Positions 8,721 to 18,336 of a DNA stretch of 64,000 nucleotides are shown one piece after another; within the stretch, counting starts at the first letter, position 1; every line of letters starts with the position of its first letter. Source of the DNA: Planomonospora parontospora (lineage in GTDB: Bacteria; Actinomycetota; Actinomycetes; Streptosporangiales; Streptosporangiaceae); assembly GCA_014647935.1 (NCBI GenBank), contig BMQD01000024.1, positions 24,370 through 88,369 of the forward strand, read 5' to 3'. The notes under the pieces were generated by a model. That model was not told the origin of the DNA. It did no database searches and saw only the letters and a list, made by a program, of their open reading frames with translations. The translations under genes and the position numbers were made by a program.

Positions 8721-10400
8721 ATGTCCCAGTTGAGCCGACGATCCTTCCTCGTCACGGGCCTCGCCGCCGGCGCCTCGGCCGGGCTGCGAGCCGCCGCGCA
8801 CGCCGGTCCGGGGCCGGACCCCGCCGGGGGGTCCGCGGACTCGAGGGAGCTGCGCTCCGACCCCTTCACCCTCGGGGTGGCCTCGGGGGACCCCGACTCC
8901 GGGGGCTTCGTGATCTGGACGCGGCTGGCGCCGCGGCCGCTGGCCGAGGACGGCGCGGGCGGCATGCCCGCCCGGCCCTTCACCGTGCACTGGCAGGTCT
9001 ACGGCGACGAGGCGGGCCGCCGGCTCCTGCGGCACGGGGTGGCCACGGCGCGCCCCGAATGGGGCCACAGCGTGCACGTCGAGCTCGACCGGCTGGCCCC
9101 CGGCCGCGACTACTGGTACCGCTTCAGGACCGGCTCCCACGTCTCGCCGACGGGCCGGGCCAGGACCGCCCCGCACCCGCTGTCGTACGGCCCGGGCCTG
9201 GCGATGGCCTTCGCCTCCTGCGCGCAGTACGAGCACGGCCACTTCACCGCCTACCGGCGCCTGGCCGAGGACCGCCCCGACCTCGTCCTGCACCTGGGCG
9301 ACTACCTGTACGAGTACCGGCGCGACACCTACACCGCCCCGGGCGGCAACGTCCGCCACCACGAGGGGCCGGAGACCGAGACCCTGGCGGGCTACCGGCA
9401 GCGGCACGCCCAGTACAAGACCGACCCCGACCTGCAGGCGGCGCACGCCGCGGCGCCCTGGCTGGTCGTCTGGGACGACCACGAGCTGGACAACAACTGG
9501 GCCGGAGAGGCGCCGGAGAAACCGGAGGTCCCGCAACCGGGCTTCCCCGCCCGCAAGGAGGCCGCCTTCCGGGCCTACTACGAGAACATGCCGCTGCGCC
9601 GCCGGTCGGTCCCGCGCGGCGTCGACATGCAGCTCTACCGGCGGATCCGCTGGGGGCGGCTGGCCGTCTTCCACCTGCTCGACACCCGGCAGTACCGCAG
9701 CGACCAGGGGTGCGGCGACGGCTACCGCGACTGCCCGGAGGCCGCCGACCCGGCCCGCTCGATCACCGGGGACGAGCAGGAGCGCTGGCTGCTGGAGGGC
9801 TTCCGCCGGTCGCGGGCGCGGTGGGACGTCATCGGCCAGCAGGTCTTCTTCGCCCAGCGCGACAGCGACGCCGGACCCGCGAAGATCACCAATCAGGACG
9901 CCTGGGACGGCTACGTGGCCTCCCGGCGGCGGATCACCCGAGGGTGGGTGGACGCCGGGGTGCGCAACCCGGTCGTGCTCACCGGGGACGTGCACGCCCA
10001 CTGGGCGAGCGACCTCAAGCTCGACTACGACGACCCGGCGGCCCGCACGGTCGGCTCCGAGCTGGCCGTCTCCTCGATCAGCTCGGGTGGCGACGGCCGG
10101 GACGCCGACCCGGCCGCCCACCCGTTCCTGTCGATCAACCCCCATCTGAGGTTCCACAACGACCAGCGCGGCTACGTGCTCACCCGGATCGAGCGGGAGT
10201 CGCTCACCGCGGACTTCAAGGTCGTGCCCCGCGTCACCCGGGCGGGCGCGGCGGCGTACACCAGGGCGACGTTCGTGATCGAGGACGGCATCCCGGGGCT
10301 CCGGCGGACCTACCTGCGCCCGCCCGACCCCTCGGCGGCGAGGACGCCGGAGACCGACCTGATCCGGGAGACCGTGGACCGGGAGACCCTGCGCCCCTGA
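8721..10400 (+). CDS. PhoD-family alkaline phosphatase/phosphodiesterase, Tat-exported
   Basis: 559 residues. The N terminus has the twin-arginine signal RRSFLV (6-11), so it is exported folded. A fibronectin-like N-terminal domain is followed by the PhoD metallophosphatase domain: FASCAQYE, LHLGDYLYEY, WDDHELDNNW, LDTRQYRS and LTGDVHAHW carry the Asp/Asn/His metal ligands. Such enzymes release phosphate from phosphodiesters or teichoic acid outside the cell. The ATG at 8721 is chosen to start right before the Tat signal; an earlier in-frame start at 8664 would bury it. It stands alone between pdxS and pdxT; no Pho box was recognised. Confidence 0.9.
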   Translation: MSQLSRRSFLVTGLAAGASAGLRAAAHAGPGPDPAGGSADSRELRSDPFTLGVASGDPDSGGFVIWTRLAPRPLAEDGAGGMPARPFTVHWQVYGDEAGRRLLRHGVATARPEWGHSVHVELDRLAPGRDYWYRFRTGSHVSPTGRARTAPHPLSYGPGLAMAFASCAQYEHGHFTAYRRLAEDRPDLVLHLGDYLYEYRRDTYTAPGGNVRHHEGPETETLAGYRQRHAQYKTDPDLQAAHAAAPWLVVWDDHELDNNWAGEAPEKPEVPQPGFPARKEAAFRAYYENMPLRRRSVPRGVDMQLYRRIRWGRLAVFHLLDTRQYRSDQGCGDGYRDCPEAADPARSITGDEQERWLLEGFRRSRARWDVIGQQVFFAQRDSDAGPAKITNQDAWDGYVASRRRITRGWVDAGVRNPVVLTGDVHAHWASDLKLDYDDPAARTVGSELAVSSISSGGDGRDADPAAHPFLSINPHLRFHNDQRGYVLTRIERESLTADFKVVPRVTRAGAAAYTRATFVIEDGIPGLRRTYLRPPDPSAARTPETDLIRETVDRETLRP

Positions 10401-10531
10401 CGCCCGCCCGGCCCCCGCTCCCGGGAGGCGCGCCGCCGGGCCCGGCCGGACGGGTGCGCCCGGCGCACCGGACGGGCTCACCGGGCGGCGCATCACGCGG
10501 CACATCGGACGGCACATCGGACGGCAGCGGT

Positions 10532-10537
10532 TACGCT
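10532..10537 (+). promoter_or_regulatory. Candidate pdxT-yebC -10 element
   Basis: TACGCT lies 38 bases upstream of the pdxT GTG. Just before it is a short direct repeat (GGCACATCGGAC twice, about 10505-10525). No clear -35 element is seen. Confidence 0.35.
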
Positions 10538-10575
10538 CGTAGAGCGAACCAGACGAGCCGGACGAAAGGATGCCT

Positions 10576-11157
10576 GTGCCCACGATCGGTGTGCTCGCCC
10601 TCCAAGGAGACGTGCGCGAGCACGTGCGCGCGCTGGAGGAGGCGGGTGCGAAGGCGGTGACCGTACGGCGCCCCGGTGAGCTGGAGACCGTCGACGCGCT
10701 GGTCGTCCCCGGCGGGGAGTCCACGACCATGTGGAAGCTCGCGGTCACGTTCGACATGCTCGAACCCGTCCGGGCGCGCATCGCGGGCGGCATGCCCGTC
10801 TACGGGTCCTGCGCCGGGATGATCATGCTGGCCGACCGGATCGAGGACGGCGCCGCAGGCCAGCAGACCTTCGGCGGCATCGACATGACCGTCCGCCGCA
10901 ACGCCTTCGGCCGCCAGGTCGACTCCTTCGAGGCCGACCTCGACTTCGCCGGCCGCGGTCCGCTGCGCGCGGTGTTCATCCGCGCGCCCTGGGTGGAATC
11001 CGTCGGTTCCCCGGTGGAGGTGCTGGCCCGGGCCGAACCTGGGGATAGGATCGTCGCGGTCCGCCAGGGGCCGCTGCTCGCCACGTCCTTCCATCCGGAG
11101 CTGACCGGGGACGCCGGCGTGCATTCGTACTTTGTTGAAATGGTGAGGGAGTTCTAG
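10576..11157 (+). CDS. pdxT: Pyridoxal 5'-phosphate synthase, glutaminase subunit PdxT
   Basis: 193 residues, class I glutamine amidotransferase fold. [12 protein letters not shown] is at the N terminus, [11 protein letters not shown] is the oxyanion region, the nucleophile Cys is in GSCAGM, and the His-Glu pair is in SFHPEL. It hydrolyses glutamine and channels ammonia to PdxS. GTG at 10576 is preferred: AAAGGA (10565-10570) is 5 bases upstream of it and overlaps the alternative ATG at 10570. Four bases separate it from yebC, with which it is probably co-transcribed. Confidence 0.95.
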   Translation: MPTIGVLALQGDVREHVRALEEAGAKAVTVRRPGELETVDALVVPGGESTTMWKLAVTFDMLEPVRARIAGGMPVYGSCAGMIMLADRIEDGAAGQQTFGGIDMTVRRNAFGRQVDSFEADLDFAGRGPLRAVFIRAPWVESVGSPVEVLARAEPGDRIVAVRQGPLLATSFHPELTGDAGVHSYFVEMVREF

Positions 11158-11160
11158 GCG

Positions 11161-11913
11161 ATGTCCGGCCACTCCAAATGGGCGACGACGAAGCACAAGA
11201 AGGCCGCGCTTGACTCCAAGCGGGGCAAGCTGTTCGCCAAGCTCATCAAGAACATCGAGGTCGCCGCCCGGACCGGTGGTCCCGACCCGGACGGCAACCC
11301 GACGCTGTACGACGCCATCACCAAGGCGCGCAAGAGCTCCGTCCCGATCGACAACATCGAGCGCGCGCGCAAGCGCGGCGGCGGCCTGGAGGCGGGCGGC
11401 GCCGACTGGCAGACCATCATGTACGAGGGCTACGCCCCCGGCGGCGTCGCGGTGCTGATCGAGTGCCTCACCGACAACCGCAACCGCGCCGCCTCCGAGG
11501 TCCGGGTCGCGCTGACCCGCAACGGCGGCTCCCTGGCCGACCCCGGCTCGGTGTCCTACATGTTCAACCGCAAGGGCGTCGTGATCGTCCCCAAGGGCGG
11601 GCTGTCGGAGGACGACGTGCTGACGGCGGTCCTCGACGCGGGCGCCGAGGAGGTCAACGACCTGGGCGACAGCTACGAGGTCGTCTCCGAGGCCGGTGAC
11701 CTCGTCCCGGTGCGCAAGGCGCTGCAGGACGCCGGGATCGACTACGACTCGGCGGAGTCGAGCTTCATGCCGACGATGAACGTCGCGCTGGACGAGGAGG
11801 GCGCGCGCAAGGTCTTCCGGCTGATCGACGCGCTCGAGGACAGCGACGACGTGCAGAACGTGTGGGCCAACTTCGACGTCTCCGACGAGGTCATGGAGAA
11901 ACTCGAGGCCTGA
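11161..11913 (+). CDS. yebC: YebC/PmpR-family protein
   Basis: 250 residues, full length. It starts [18 protein letters not shown] and has RKRGGGLE-type and [19 protein letters not shown] motifs and the acidic C-terminal region typical of YebC/TACO1. This family was long annotated as a transcriptional regulator; members also relieve ribosome stalling at proline stretches. It lies just upstream of ruvCAB in many actinobacteria; here the antiporter gene intervenes. It starts 3 bases after the pdxT stop. Confidence 0.95.
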   Translation: MSGHSKWATTKHKKAALDSKRGKLFAKLIKNIEVAARTGGPDPDGNPTLYDAITKARKSSVPIDNIERARKRGGGLEAGGADWQTIMYEGYAPGGVAVLIECLTDNRNRAASEVRVALTRNGGSLADPGSVSYMFNRKGVVIVPKGGLSEDDVLTAVLDAGAEEVNDLGDSYEVVSEAGDLVPVRKALQDAGIDYDSAESSFMPTMNVALDEEGARKVFRLIDALEDSDDVQNVWANFDVSDEVMEKLEA

Positions 11914-11920
11914 CCGCCCG

Positions 11921-11947
11921 GCGCCCCTCCGCTTTCCGGAGGGGCGC
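11921..11947 (+). terminator. Terminator hairpin after yebC
   Basis: A perfect 11-bp stem (11921-11931 with 11937-11947) with loop CTTTC, 8 bases after the yebC stop. The trailing sequence is pyrimidine-rich without a clean T-run. Confidence 0.65.
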
Positions 11948-12018
11948 TCTCCGTTTCCGGCGCTCTTCCTGTGTTCTGCGAGGTTTGCCCCCGGTCGTAC
12001 GGGTACTCCGGCTGGACC

Positions 12019-13299
12019 ATGGTGAACTCGGATCTGGTCTTCGCGCTGGCGGGCGTCGGTGCCCTGCTGGCGGCCGTGCTGCCGCGCGTGCTCCGGCGGC
12101 GCCCCTTCTCGCTGCCGCTGGCGTGCCTGGTCGGCGGGGTGCTCCTCTACCTCCTCCCGCTCGACCTGCCCGCACCCGATCCGGTGGCGCACCGGGCCTT
12201 CGTCGAGCACGCCACCGAGATCTGCGTGATCATCTCGCTGATGGGCGCGGGGCTGGCGATCAACCGGCCCTTCGGGTGGCGCAGGTGGGGGTCCACCTGG
12301 CGGCTGCTGGCGTGGACGATGCCGCTGAGCGTGGCGGCGGTCGCGCTGGTCCTGCACGGGCTGCTGGACTGGCCGTGGGCCGCGGCCCTCCTGCTCGGCG
12401 CGGTGCTCTCGCCGACCGACCCGGTGCTCGCCTCCGACGTGCAGGTCGGCGAGCCGGTCGACTCGGAGAAGGCCGACGACGAGGTGCGCTTCACCCTCAC
12501 CTCCGAGGCCGGCCTCAACGACGGGCTGGCCTTCCCGTTCGTCTACGCCGCGATCGCCCTGGCCCTCGCCGGGGGAGGCGCCGGGTGGGCCGGCGAGTGG
12601 GTCCTGGTCGACGTGCTCTACAAGGGCGCCGTGGGCGCGGCGGGCGGTCTGGCGGCCGGCACGCTGCTCGGCCGCCTGTTCTTCCGCGCCAAGGTGTCGG
12701 ACCTGCGGCTGGCCGAGCACCGGGACGGCTTCGTCGCGCTGGCCGCGACGTTCCTGGCGTACGGCGTCACCGAGTTGGCGGGCGGGTACGGCTTCATCGC
12801 GGTGTTCGTGACCGCCTGCACGATCAGGGCGGCCGAGCGCACCCACGGTTACAACGGCGTCCTGCACGGGTTCATCGAGCAGATCGAGCGGCTGCTCACC
12901 GCCTGGCTGATCCTGCTGCTCGGCGGGTTCGTCGCGACCGGGGGCCTGTCCGCGCTCACCTGGCAGGGGGCGGTGGCCGGGCTGGCGCTGCTGCTGGTGG
13001 TCCGGCCGCTGACCGGCTGGCTGGCCGGGCTGCGCGGCCGGCCGGGGCCGCGCGAGGGCGGCGTGATCGCATTCTTCGGCATCCGGGGCATCGGCTCGCT
13101 GTACTACCTCGCCTACGCGCTCGGGCACGCCGACTTCGGCGTGCCCGCAGAGGAGCTGTGGGCGGTGGTGGCCTTCACCGTGCTGGTCTCGCTGGTGCTG
13201 CACGGCGTCACGGCGACGCCGGTGATGGCCCGGCTGGACCGGCTGCGGGAGAGGGCGGCCGAGGGCGACGGGAAGGAGGCCGCGGCCCAGCACCTGTGA
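12019..13299 (+). CDS. Cation/proton antiporter, CPA1 (NhaP-like) family
   Basis: 426 residues with about twelve hydrophobic segments. The conserved CPA1 core is present: GAVLSPTDPVLASDV, then SEAGLNDGLAFPFV with the transport-site acidic pair, and FFGIRGIGSLYYL near the C terminus. It is an inner-membrane antiporter exchanging Na+ or K+ for protons; the ion cannot be told from sequence. The ATG at 12019 (GTG at 12022 is also possible) has only a weak ribosome site. It is monocistronic, between the yebC terminator and ruvC. Confidence 0.88.
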   Translation: MVNSDLVFALAGVGALLAAVLPRVLRRRPFSLPLACLVGGVLLYLLPLDLPAPDPVAHRAFVEHATEICVIISLMGAGLAINRPFGWRRWGSTWRLLAWTMPLSVAAVALVLHGLLDWPWAAALLLGAVLSPTDPVLASDVQVGEPVDSEKADDEVRFTLTSEAGLNDGLAFPFVYAAIALALAGGGAGWAGEWVLVDVLYKGAVGAAGGLAAGTLLGRLFFRAKVSDLRLAEHRDGFVALAATFLAYGVTELAGGYGFIAVFVTACTIRAAERTHGYNGVLHGFIEQIERLLTAWLILLLGGFVATGGLSALTWQGAVAGLALLLVVRPLTGWLAGLRGRPGPREGGVIAFFGIRGIGSLYYLAYALGHADFGVPAEELWAVVAFTVLVSLVLHGVTATPVMARLDRLRERAAEGDGKEAAAQHL

Positions 13300-13465
13300 G
13301 CGGTCCCGCGCCGGGTCCCGCCGGCCGGGAACGGGGCGGTGACCAGGCCGGGAACGGGGGCCGGGAACGAGGGCCGCGAACGGGGCGGTGACCGGCCCCG
13401 GGCGGCGGGTCCCCGATGGGCGGGCCCCTTCCGGCGGGCTCCGTGCGCGGGGCGTGGCCAGGCGG

Positions 13466-13492
13466 TAGAGTCGGGCACCGAACAGGTGTTCG
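13466..13492 (+). promoter_or_regulatory. ruvCAB promoter with LexA (SOS) box
   Basis: A -10 element TAGAGT (13466-13471) is followed by CGAAC-AGGT-GTTCG (13479-13492), an exact match to the actinobacterial/Bacillus LexA operator core GAAC-N4-GTTC and palindromic through the flanking C/G. The box sits at the expected transcription start, 20 bases before the ruvC GTG, where LexA would block initiation. Control by DNA damage is inferred from the site and from known ruvCAB regulation. Confidence 0.75.
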
Positions 13493-13511
13493 GCGGGTGG
13501 GAGGAGTGTCG

Positions 13512-14114
13512 GTGCGTCTGCCCGAGCTGCGGGTGATGGGGGTCGATCCGGGGTTGACCCGGTGCGGGCTCGGGGCCGTGGAGGGGCGTCCCGGCGCGCC
13601 GCTGAACCTGGTGAAGGTCGGGGTCGTGCGCACGGCGGCCGACGAGGAGATCGGCGCCCGCCTGGTGGCCGTCGAGGCCGGCATCGAGCAGTGGCTCGAC
13701 GAGCTGGAGCCGGACGCCGTGGCCGTGGAGCGGGTCTTCGCCCAGCACAACCTCCGGACCGTGATGGGCACGGCGCAGGCCTCGGCCGTCGCGATCCTGT
13801 GCGCCTCGCGGCGGGGCATCCCCGTGGCGCTGCACACCCCGTCGGAGGTCAAGGCCGCCATCACCGGCAGCGGCACGGCCGGCAAGCAGCAGGTCGGCAC
13901 AATGGTGACCAGGCTGCTGCGGCTCGACGCGATGCCCAAGCCCGCCGACGCCGCCGACGCCCTCGCCCTCGCCATCTGCCACGTCTGGCGGGGCGGCGCG
14001 CAGAGCCGCCTGGCCGAGGCGCTGGCCAGGACGCAGACCGGCCCCGGCACGACCGCGGCGGCCTATTTCCGCGGCCGGGGCCGCGCCGGACACTCGAGAG
14101 GAACCGCGAAGTGA
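13512..14114 (+). CDS. ruvC: Holliday junction resolvase RuvC
   Basis: 200 residues. The RNase H-like fold is shown by [10 protein letters not shown], and the four catalytic acids are Asp12, Glu73, Asp146 and Asp149, with the last two spaced as in E. coli RuvC. It cuts Holliday junctions symmetrically in the RuvABC complex. GTG at 13512 is used because GGAGGAG (13500-13506) lies 5 bases before it; GTG 13506 overlaps that site. The stop overlaps the ruvA GTG by four bases. The last ~20 residues are Gly/Arg-rich and poorly conserved. Confidence 0.95.
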   Translation: MRLPELRVMGVDPGLTRCGLGAVEGRPGAPLNLVKVGVVRTAADEEIGARLVAVEAGIEQWLDELEPDAVAVERVFAQHNLRTVMGTAQASAVAILCASRRGIPVALHTPSEVKAAITGSGTAGKQQVGTMVTRLLRLDAMPKPADAADALALAICHVWRGGAQSRLAEALARTQTGPGTTAAAYFRGRGRAGHSRGTAK

Positions 14115-14731
14115 TCGCCTCGGTGCGGGGCCGGGTGGCCTCGCTCGCGCATGACAGGGCCGTGGTCGAGGTCGGCGGCGTGGGCGTGCTGGTGCACTGC
14201 ACCCCGGGCACGCTCGCGACGCTGCGGGTGGGGGAGGAGGCCGCCCTGGCCACCTCGCTGGTGGTCCGCGAGGACTCCCTCACCCTGTTCGGCTTCGCCG
14301 ACGACGACGAGCGCGGCGTCTTCGAGATGCTGCAGGCCGCGAGCGGCGTCGGCCCCAAGGTGGCGCTGGCCATGCTGGCGGTGCACACGCCCAACGCGCT
14401 CAGAGTGGCCGTGGCCGCGGCCGACGTCAAGGCGCTGACCCGGGTGCCGGGCGTGGGCCCCAAGGGCGCCCAGCGGATCATCGTCGACCTCAAGGACAAG
14501 CTGGGCACCCCGGAGGAGGCCGTCAGCGCCGCCCTCAACGGCCACGCCGCCGCGCCGGCCTGGCGCGACCAGGTCCACTCGGGGCTGATCGGGCTGGGAT
14601 ACTCCGCCAAGGACGCCGACGAGGCGGTCGCCGTGGTGAGCCCGCAGGCCGACGCCGACGTGGCCGCGGGCCGCGTCCCCCAGGTCGCGGCGTTGCTGAA
14701 GGCGGCGCTGCGCGCCCTGAGTGTGCGATGA
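14111..14731 (+). CDS. ruvA: Holliday junction branch migration protein RuvA
   Basis: 206 residues with the OB-fold N terminus ([11 protein letters not shown]), tandem helix-hairpin-helix segments ([29 protein letters not shown]) and the RuvB-binding C-terminal domain ([16 protein letters not shown]). RuvA tetramers hold the junction and load RuvB. The GTG overlaps the ruvC stop; ruvB starts 17 bases downstream of the ruvA stop. Confidence 0.95.
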   Translation: MIASVRGRVASLAHDRAVVEVGGVGVLVHCTPGTLATLRVGEEAALATSLVVREDSLTLFGFADDDERGVFEMLQAASGVGPKVALAMLAVHTPNALRVAVAAADVKALTRVPGVGPKGAQRIIVDLKDKLGTPEEAVSAALNGHAAAPAWRDQVHSGLIGLGYSAKDADEAVAVVSPQADADVAAGRVPQVAALLKAALRALSVR

Positions 14732-14747
14732 GCGAGGGTGGTCCGAC

Positions 14748-15767
14748 GTGAGTTCCGACCGGGATCTGGTGTCGCCGGAGGCCGAGGGCGACGAGCGGCT
14801 GATCGAGGCCGCGCTGCGGCCCAAGCGGCTGGACGAGTTCATCGGCCAGGCGCGGGTGCGCGAGCAGCTCTCGCTGGTGCTGCACAGCGCGCTGCGCCGC
14901 GGGCGGGCGCCCGACCACGTGCTGATGAGCGGCTCGCCGGGGCTCGGCAAGACGACCCTCTCGATGATCATCGCGACCGAGCTGGGAGTGCCGCTCCGCA
15001 TCACCTCCGGACCGGCGCTGGAGCGGGCGGGCGACCTGGCGGCGATCCTCTCGACACTGTCGGAGGGCGAGGTCCTGTTCATCGACGAGATCCACCGGAT
15101 GGCCCGCCCGGCGGAGGAGATGCTCTACCTCGCGATGGAGGACTTCCGGGTCGACATCGTGGTGGGCAAGGGGCCGGGCGCCACCGCGATCCCGCTGGAG
15201 ATCGCGCCCTTCACCCTGGTCGGGGCCACCACCCGGGCCGGGCTGCTGCCCGCGCCGCTGCGCGACCGGTTCGGCTTCGTCGCGCACATGGACTTCTACG
15301 AGGCCGCCGAGCTGGAGCAGGTGCTGCACCGCTCGTCACGGCTGCTCGGACTGGAGCTGCCGGAGGACGCGGCGCGCGAGATCGCGGGGCGTTCGCGGGG
15401 CACGCCCCGCATCGCCAACCGGCTGCTGCGCCGGGTGCGCGACTTCGCCGAGGTCCGCGCCGAAGGAGTGATCACCCAGGAGGTCGCCGCGGCCGCGCTG
15501 AACCTCTACGAGGTCGACGCCGAAGGACTCGACCGGCTGGACCGGGCGGTGCTGGACGTGCTGCTGCGCAGGTTCGGCGGGGGCCCGGTCGGGCTGTCCA
15601 CCCTGGCGGTCGCGGTGGGGGAGGAGCCGGAGACGGTCGAGGTGGTCGCCGAGCCGTTCCTGGTACGGCAGGGCCTGCTGGCCCGCACCCCCCGCGGCCG
15701 GGTGGCGACGGCCGCGGCCTGGCACCACCTGGGGCTGACCCCGCCGCCGGACGCGTTCGGAGCCTGA
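14748..15767 (+). CDS. ruvB: Holliday junction DNA helicase RuvB
   Basis: 339 residues, AAA+ motor. Conserved features: [11 protein letters not shown], Walker [10 protein letters not shown], Walker B LFIDEIHR, sensor [18 protein letters not shown] with the arginine finger, and the winged-helix C terminus ([11 protein letters not shown]). It drives branch migration with RuvA. GTG at 14748 has GAGGG 9 bases upstream. It is the last gene of ruvCAB; a 352-base gap follows before yajC. Confidence 0.96.
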   Translation: MSSDRDLVSPEAEGDERLIEAALRPKRLDEFIGQARVREQLSLVLHSALRRGRAPDHVLMSGSPGLGKTTLSMIIATELGVPLRITSGPALERAGDLAAILSTLSEGEVLFIDEIHRMARPAEEMLYLAMEDFRVDIVVGKGPGATAIPLEIAPFTLVGATTRAGLLPAPLRDRFGFVAHMDFYEAAELEQVLHRSSRLLGLELPEDAAREIAGRSRGTPRIANRLLRRVRDFAEVRAEGVITQEVAAAALNLYEVDAEGLDRLDRAVLDVLLRRFGGGPVGLSTLAVAVGEEPETVEVVAEPFLVRQGLLARTPRGRVATAAAWHHLGLTPPPDAFGA

Positions 15768-16119
15768 GCCGCCTGCCGCGCGGGCGGGCCGTACCCGTCC
15801 GCGAGGGGCACGGCGGCCGCTCCCGGCCGCGGCGGATGCGGCGCCCGCGGAAGAGCGGGCGGCGCGGCGGCGTTGTTCTCCAGTGGCGAGGTCGTCCGCT
15901 CTCGGTGATGGAGCCGTACGGAGTTGATCACGGATCGATGACGAGGGTCTCGAAACGGGAACTTCCCCGTGTACCGGATCGTGACCTCGTTGCCGCGCTT
16001 CTAACAGCTCGCCTAAACTCCGTGGCTTGGCTGGCTGTGTAGGCTGACGTGCTGAGCGGCGTGGCCGTATACGGACGTCCGGCGCCAGGCCGGTCATTCT
16101 CAAGTGGAGGAGCGGCCCC
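15768..16119. other. Gene-free region between ruvB and yajC
   Basis: No supported ORF. The left part is GC-rich without structure I would name; the right part becomes less GC-rich and holds a promoter candidate at 15990-16019 and the yajC ribosome site GGAGG (16106-16110). No strong terminator hairpin was found after ruvB. Confidence 0.6.
15990..16019 (+). promoter_or_regulatory. Candidate yajC-secD-secF promoter
   Basis: TTGCCG (15990-15995), 18-base spacer, TAAACT (16014-16019): a good sigma-70-type match about 100 bases upstream of yajC. A second TAGGCT at 16040-16045 lacks a -35. Confidence 0.5.
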
Positions 16120-16488
16120 ATGGGCGACTACTCAAGCCTCATCATGATCGCTCTGATGGTCGTGGTGTTCTACTTCCTGCTCATCCGTCCGCAGCGCAAG
16201 CGGCAGCAGGAGCAGGTCCAGATGCAGAACTCCCTGACCCCGGGGACGCGGGTCATGACCACGACCGGCCTGTTCGCGACCGTCGTGGGCATCGACGCGG
16301 ACGACGTGATCCTGGAGATCGCGCCCGGCGTCGAGACCCGCTGGGTCAAGGCCGCCATCGGGCGTGTGCTGACCCCGGTGGACGACGCCGAGGGCGTCGA
16401 GGACGACGTCGCGGTCGCCGACGGCGACGTGGTGGAGACCGCCGAGCAGCAGGGTGACAACCAGGACTCGACCCCCAAGAAGTCCTGA
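16120..16488 (+). CDS. yajC: Preprotein translocase subunit YajC
   Basis: 122 residues. One membrane helix (about 7-22, LIMIALMVVVFYFLLI) is followed by the hallmark RPQRKRQQEQ and the conserved LTPGTRVMTTTGLFATV domain. The acidic tail (about 88-122) is variable. YajC forms the SecDF-YajC membrane complex that assists SecYEG. A strong GGAGG precedes the ATG. secD begins 48 bases downstream. Confidence 0.94.
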   Translation: MGDYSSLIMIALMVVVFYFLLIRPQRKRQQEQVQMQNSLTPGTRVMTTTGLFATVVGIDADDVILEIAPGVETRWVKAAIGRVLTPVDDAEGVEDDVAVADGDVVETAEQQGDNQDSTPKKS

Positions 16489-16536
16489 GCACAGTTCACC
16501 GCCAACATCCCCTATAGCCGAAAGAACTGACGACCA

Positions 16537-18336
16537 GTGGCCCGACCGACCAGCGGCCAGAGCAGACCGGGACGCATGCTCCTGCTGCTTCTGGCGATCA
16601 TTCTCGCCATGGGCGGGGTGATGTTCCTCAACAGGGCGTACACCCCCGAATACGGCCTCGACCTCGCCGGCGGCACGACAGTGACGCTGTCGCCCATCAC
16701 GCCGAACGGCGACCCTCCCTCCGAGGAGAGCCTGAACCTGGCCGTGAACATCATCCGCGACCGGGTGAACGGCAGCGGCATCTCCGACGCAGAGGTGGCC
16801 AGCGCCGGCGACAACATCGTCATCTCCGTTCCGGGCGCAGGCCAGGAGGAGGTCGTCAAGCTGGTCGGTACGACCGCCGAGCTGAGGTTCCGCCAGGTGC
16901 TGGCGATCGCGGCCGGGTCGCCCCAGCCCCCGGGTGAGATGTCCACCCAGGCGCCGACGCCGACCCCGGCCCCGTCGGGCTCGCCCGCGGCCACGGGCAA
17001 GAGCACGCCGAAGCCGTCGGTGACCGCCGAGCCGAGCCCGAGCGGCTCCCCCGCGGGGCGCGGCCTGTCGGAGGCGCTGACCAACCCGAGCCCGGCCGCC
17101 ACCCCCGCCGCCTCGGCCGCGCCGGAGAAGGCCGAGCCGACCGGCAAGGCGACCGGCTCCGCGAAGGGCGAGGCGACCCCGTCGTCGGCCCCGTCGGCCG
17201 CGCCGACCGGGAGCGCCGCTCCCGAGGACCCGCTGGCGGGCGTCGACACCACCGGCATCGACCCGGAGGTGCTCAAGCAGTTCCAGGAGCTCGACTGCTC
17301 CAAGAAGGACAAGGGCCAGGGCGCCCAGGACGACTCGAACAAGCAGTTCGTCGCCTGCGACCAGGACGGCAGCGCCAAGTACGTGCTGGAGAAGGCCGCC
17401 GTGACCGGCACCGCCATCGACAGCGCCACCTCGGGCGTGGAGCCGAGCACCGGCGAGTGGCTCGTCCAGCTCTCCTTCAAGGGCTCGGGGCCGGACCAGT
17501 GGTCCAAGGTCACCACCACCGCCTTCAACTCCGAGGCCCCGCGCAACCAGGTCGCCATGGTCCTGGACGGCGTGGTCATCTCCGCGCCGGTCATCCAGGA
17601 GCCCATCACCGGCGGCCGCGCGCAGATCTCCGGCAGTTTCACCCAGGTGACCGCCACCGAGCTGGCCAACCAGCTCAAGTACGGCGCGCTGCCGCTGAAG
17701 TTCGAGAAGAGCTCGATCGAGGAGGTCTCCTCCACCCTCGGCGCCGACCAGCTGCGCGGCGGCCTCATCGCCGGCGCGATCGGCCTGGGCCTCGTGGTGG
17801 TCTACTCGATGATCTACTACCGCGGACTGGGCGCCGTCTCGGTGCTGAGCCTGGTGGTCGCCTCGGTGCTGACCTACCAGTCGGTGGTGCTGCTCGGCCA
17901 CTTCGCGGGCTTCCGCCTCTCGCTCCCGCATATCATCGGCCTGATCGTCTCGATCGGCATCACCGCGGACTCGTTCATCGTCTACTTCGAACGGATCCGC
18001 GACGAGATGAAGGAGGGCCGGCGCACGCTGCGTTCGGCCGTCGAGGTCGCCTGGGTCCGCGCCCGGCGCACGATCCTGATCGCCGACGCGGTCATGTTCA
18101 TCGCCGCCTTGGTGCTGTACTTCCTGGCGGTCGGCGGTGTGGCCGGGTTCGCGTTCGCGATGGGCCTGACCACCCTCATCGACATCGTCGTGGTGTTCAT
18201 GTTCACCAAGCCGTTCGTCGCCATGCTGGCGCGCCTCAAGTTCTTCGCCAAGGGCCACCCGCTCTCCGGCCTGGACGCCGAGCGCATGAGCATCGGACCG
18301 TCCGCCGGCTCCACCACCGTTCCGCAGGAGGCATGA
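16537..18336 (+). CDS. secD: Protein translocase subunit SecD
   Basis: 599 residues. TM1 (about 13-31) is followed by YGLDLAGGTTV, the P1 periplasmic region, and the C-terminal five-helix bundle with DQLRGGLIAGAIGLGLVVVYS and TADSFIVYFERIRDEMKEG, the proton-path signature. Residues about 126-230 form a Pro/Ser/Thr/Ala-rich low-complexity insertion in the extracytoplasmic P1 domain, making the protein longer than most SecD. It uses the proton gradient to pull exported proteins. GTG at 16537 has no strong ribosome site. The stop overlaps the secF start region. Confidence 0.95.
   Translation: MARPTSGQSRPGRMLLLLLAIILAMGGVMFLNRAYTPEYGLDLAGGTTVTLSPITPNGDPPSEESLNLAVNIIRDRVNGSGISDAEVASAGDNIVISVPGAGQEEVVKLVGTTAELRFRQVLAIAAGSPQPPGEMSTQAPTPTPAPSGSPAATGKSTPKPSVTAEPSPSGSPAGRGLSEALTNPSPAATPAASAAPEKAEPTGKATGSAKGEATPSSAPSAAPTGSAAPEDPLAGVDTTGIDPEVLKQFQELDCSKKDKGQGAQDDSNKQFVACDQDGSAKYVLEKAAVTGTAIDSATSGVEPSTGEWLVQLSFKGSGPDQWSKVTTTAFNSEAPRNQVAMVLDGVVISAPVIQEPITGGRAQISGSFTQVTATELANQLKYGALPLKFEKSSIEEVSSTLGADQLRGGLIAGAIGLGLVVVYSMIYYRGLGAVSVLSLVVASVLTYQSVVLLGHFAGFRLSLPHIIGLIVSIGITADSFIVYFERIRDEMKEGRRTLRSAVEVAWVRARRTILIADAVMFIAALVLYFLAVGGVAGFAFAMGLTTLIDIVVVFMFTKPFVAMLARLKFFAKGHPLSGLDAERMSIGPSAGSTTVPQEA

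Noticed and set aside
10480-10530. Direct repeats (GGCACATCGGAC) before pdxT as a CRISPR or regulatory array
   Set aside because: Only two short adjacent copies without spacers; treated as a minor local repeat.
15768-16042. Extension of a frame from within ruvB into the gap before yajC
   Set aside because: Arg/Pro-rich shadow frame of ruvB; its tail past the ruvB stop has no start signal or similarity.
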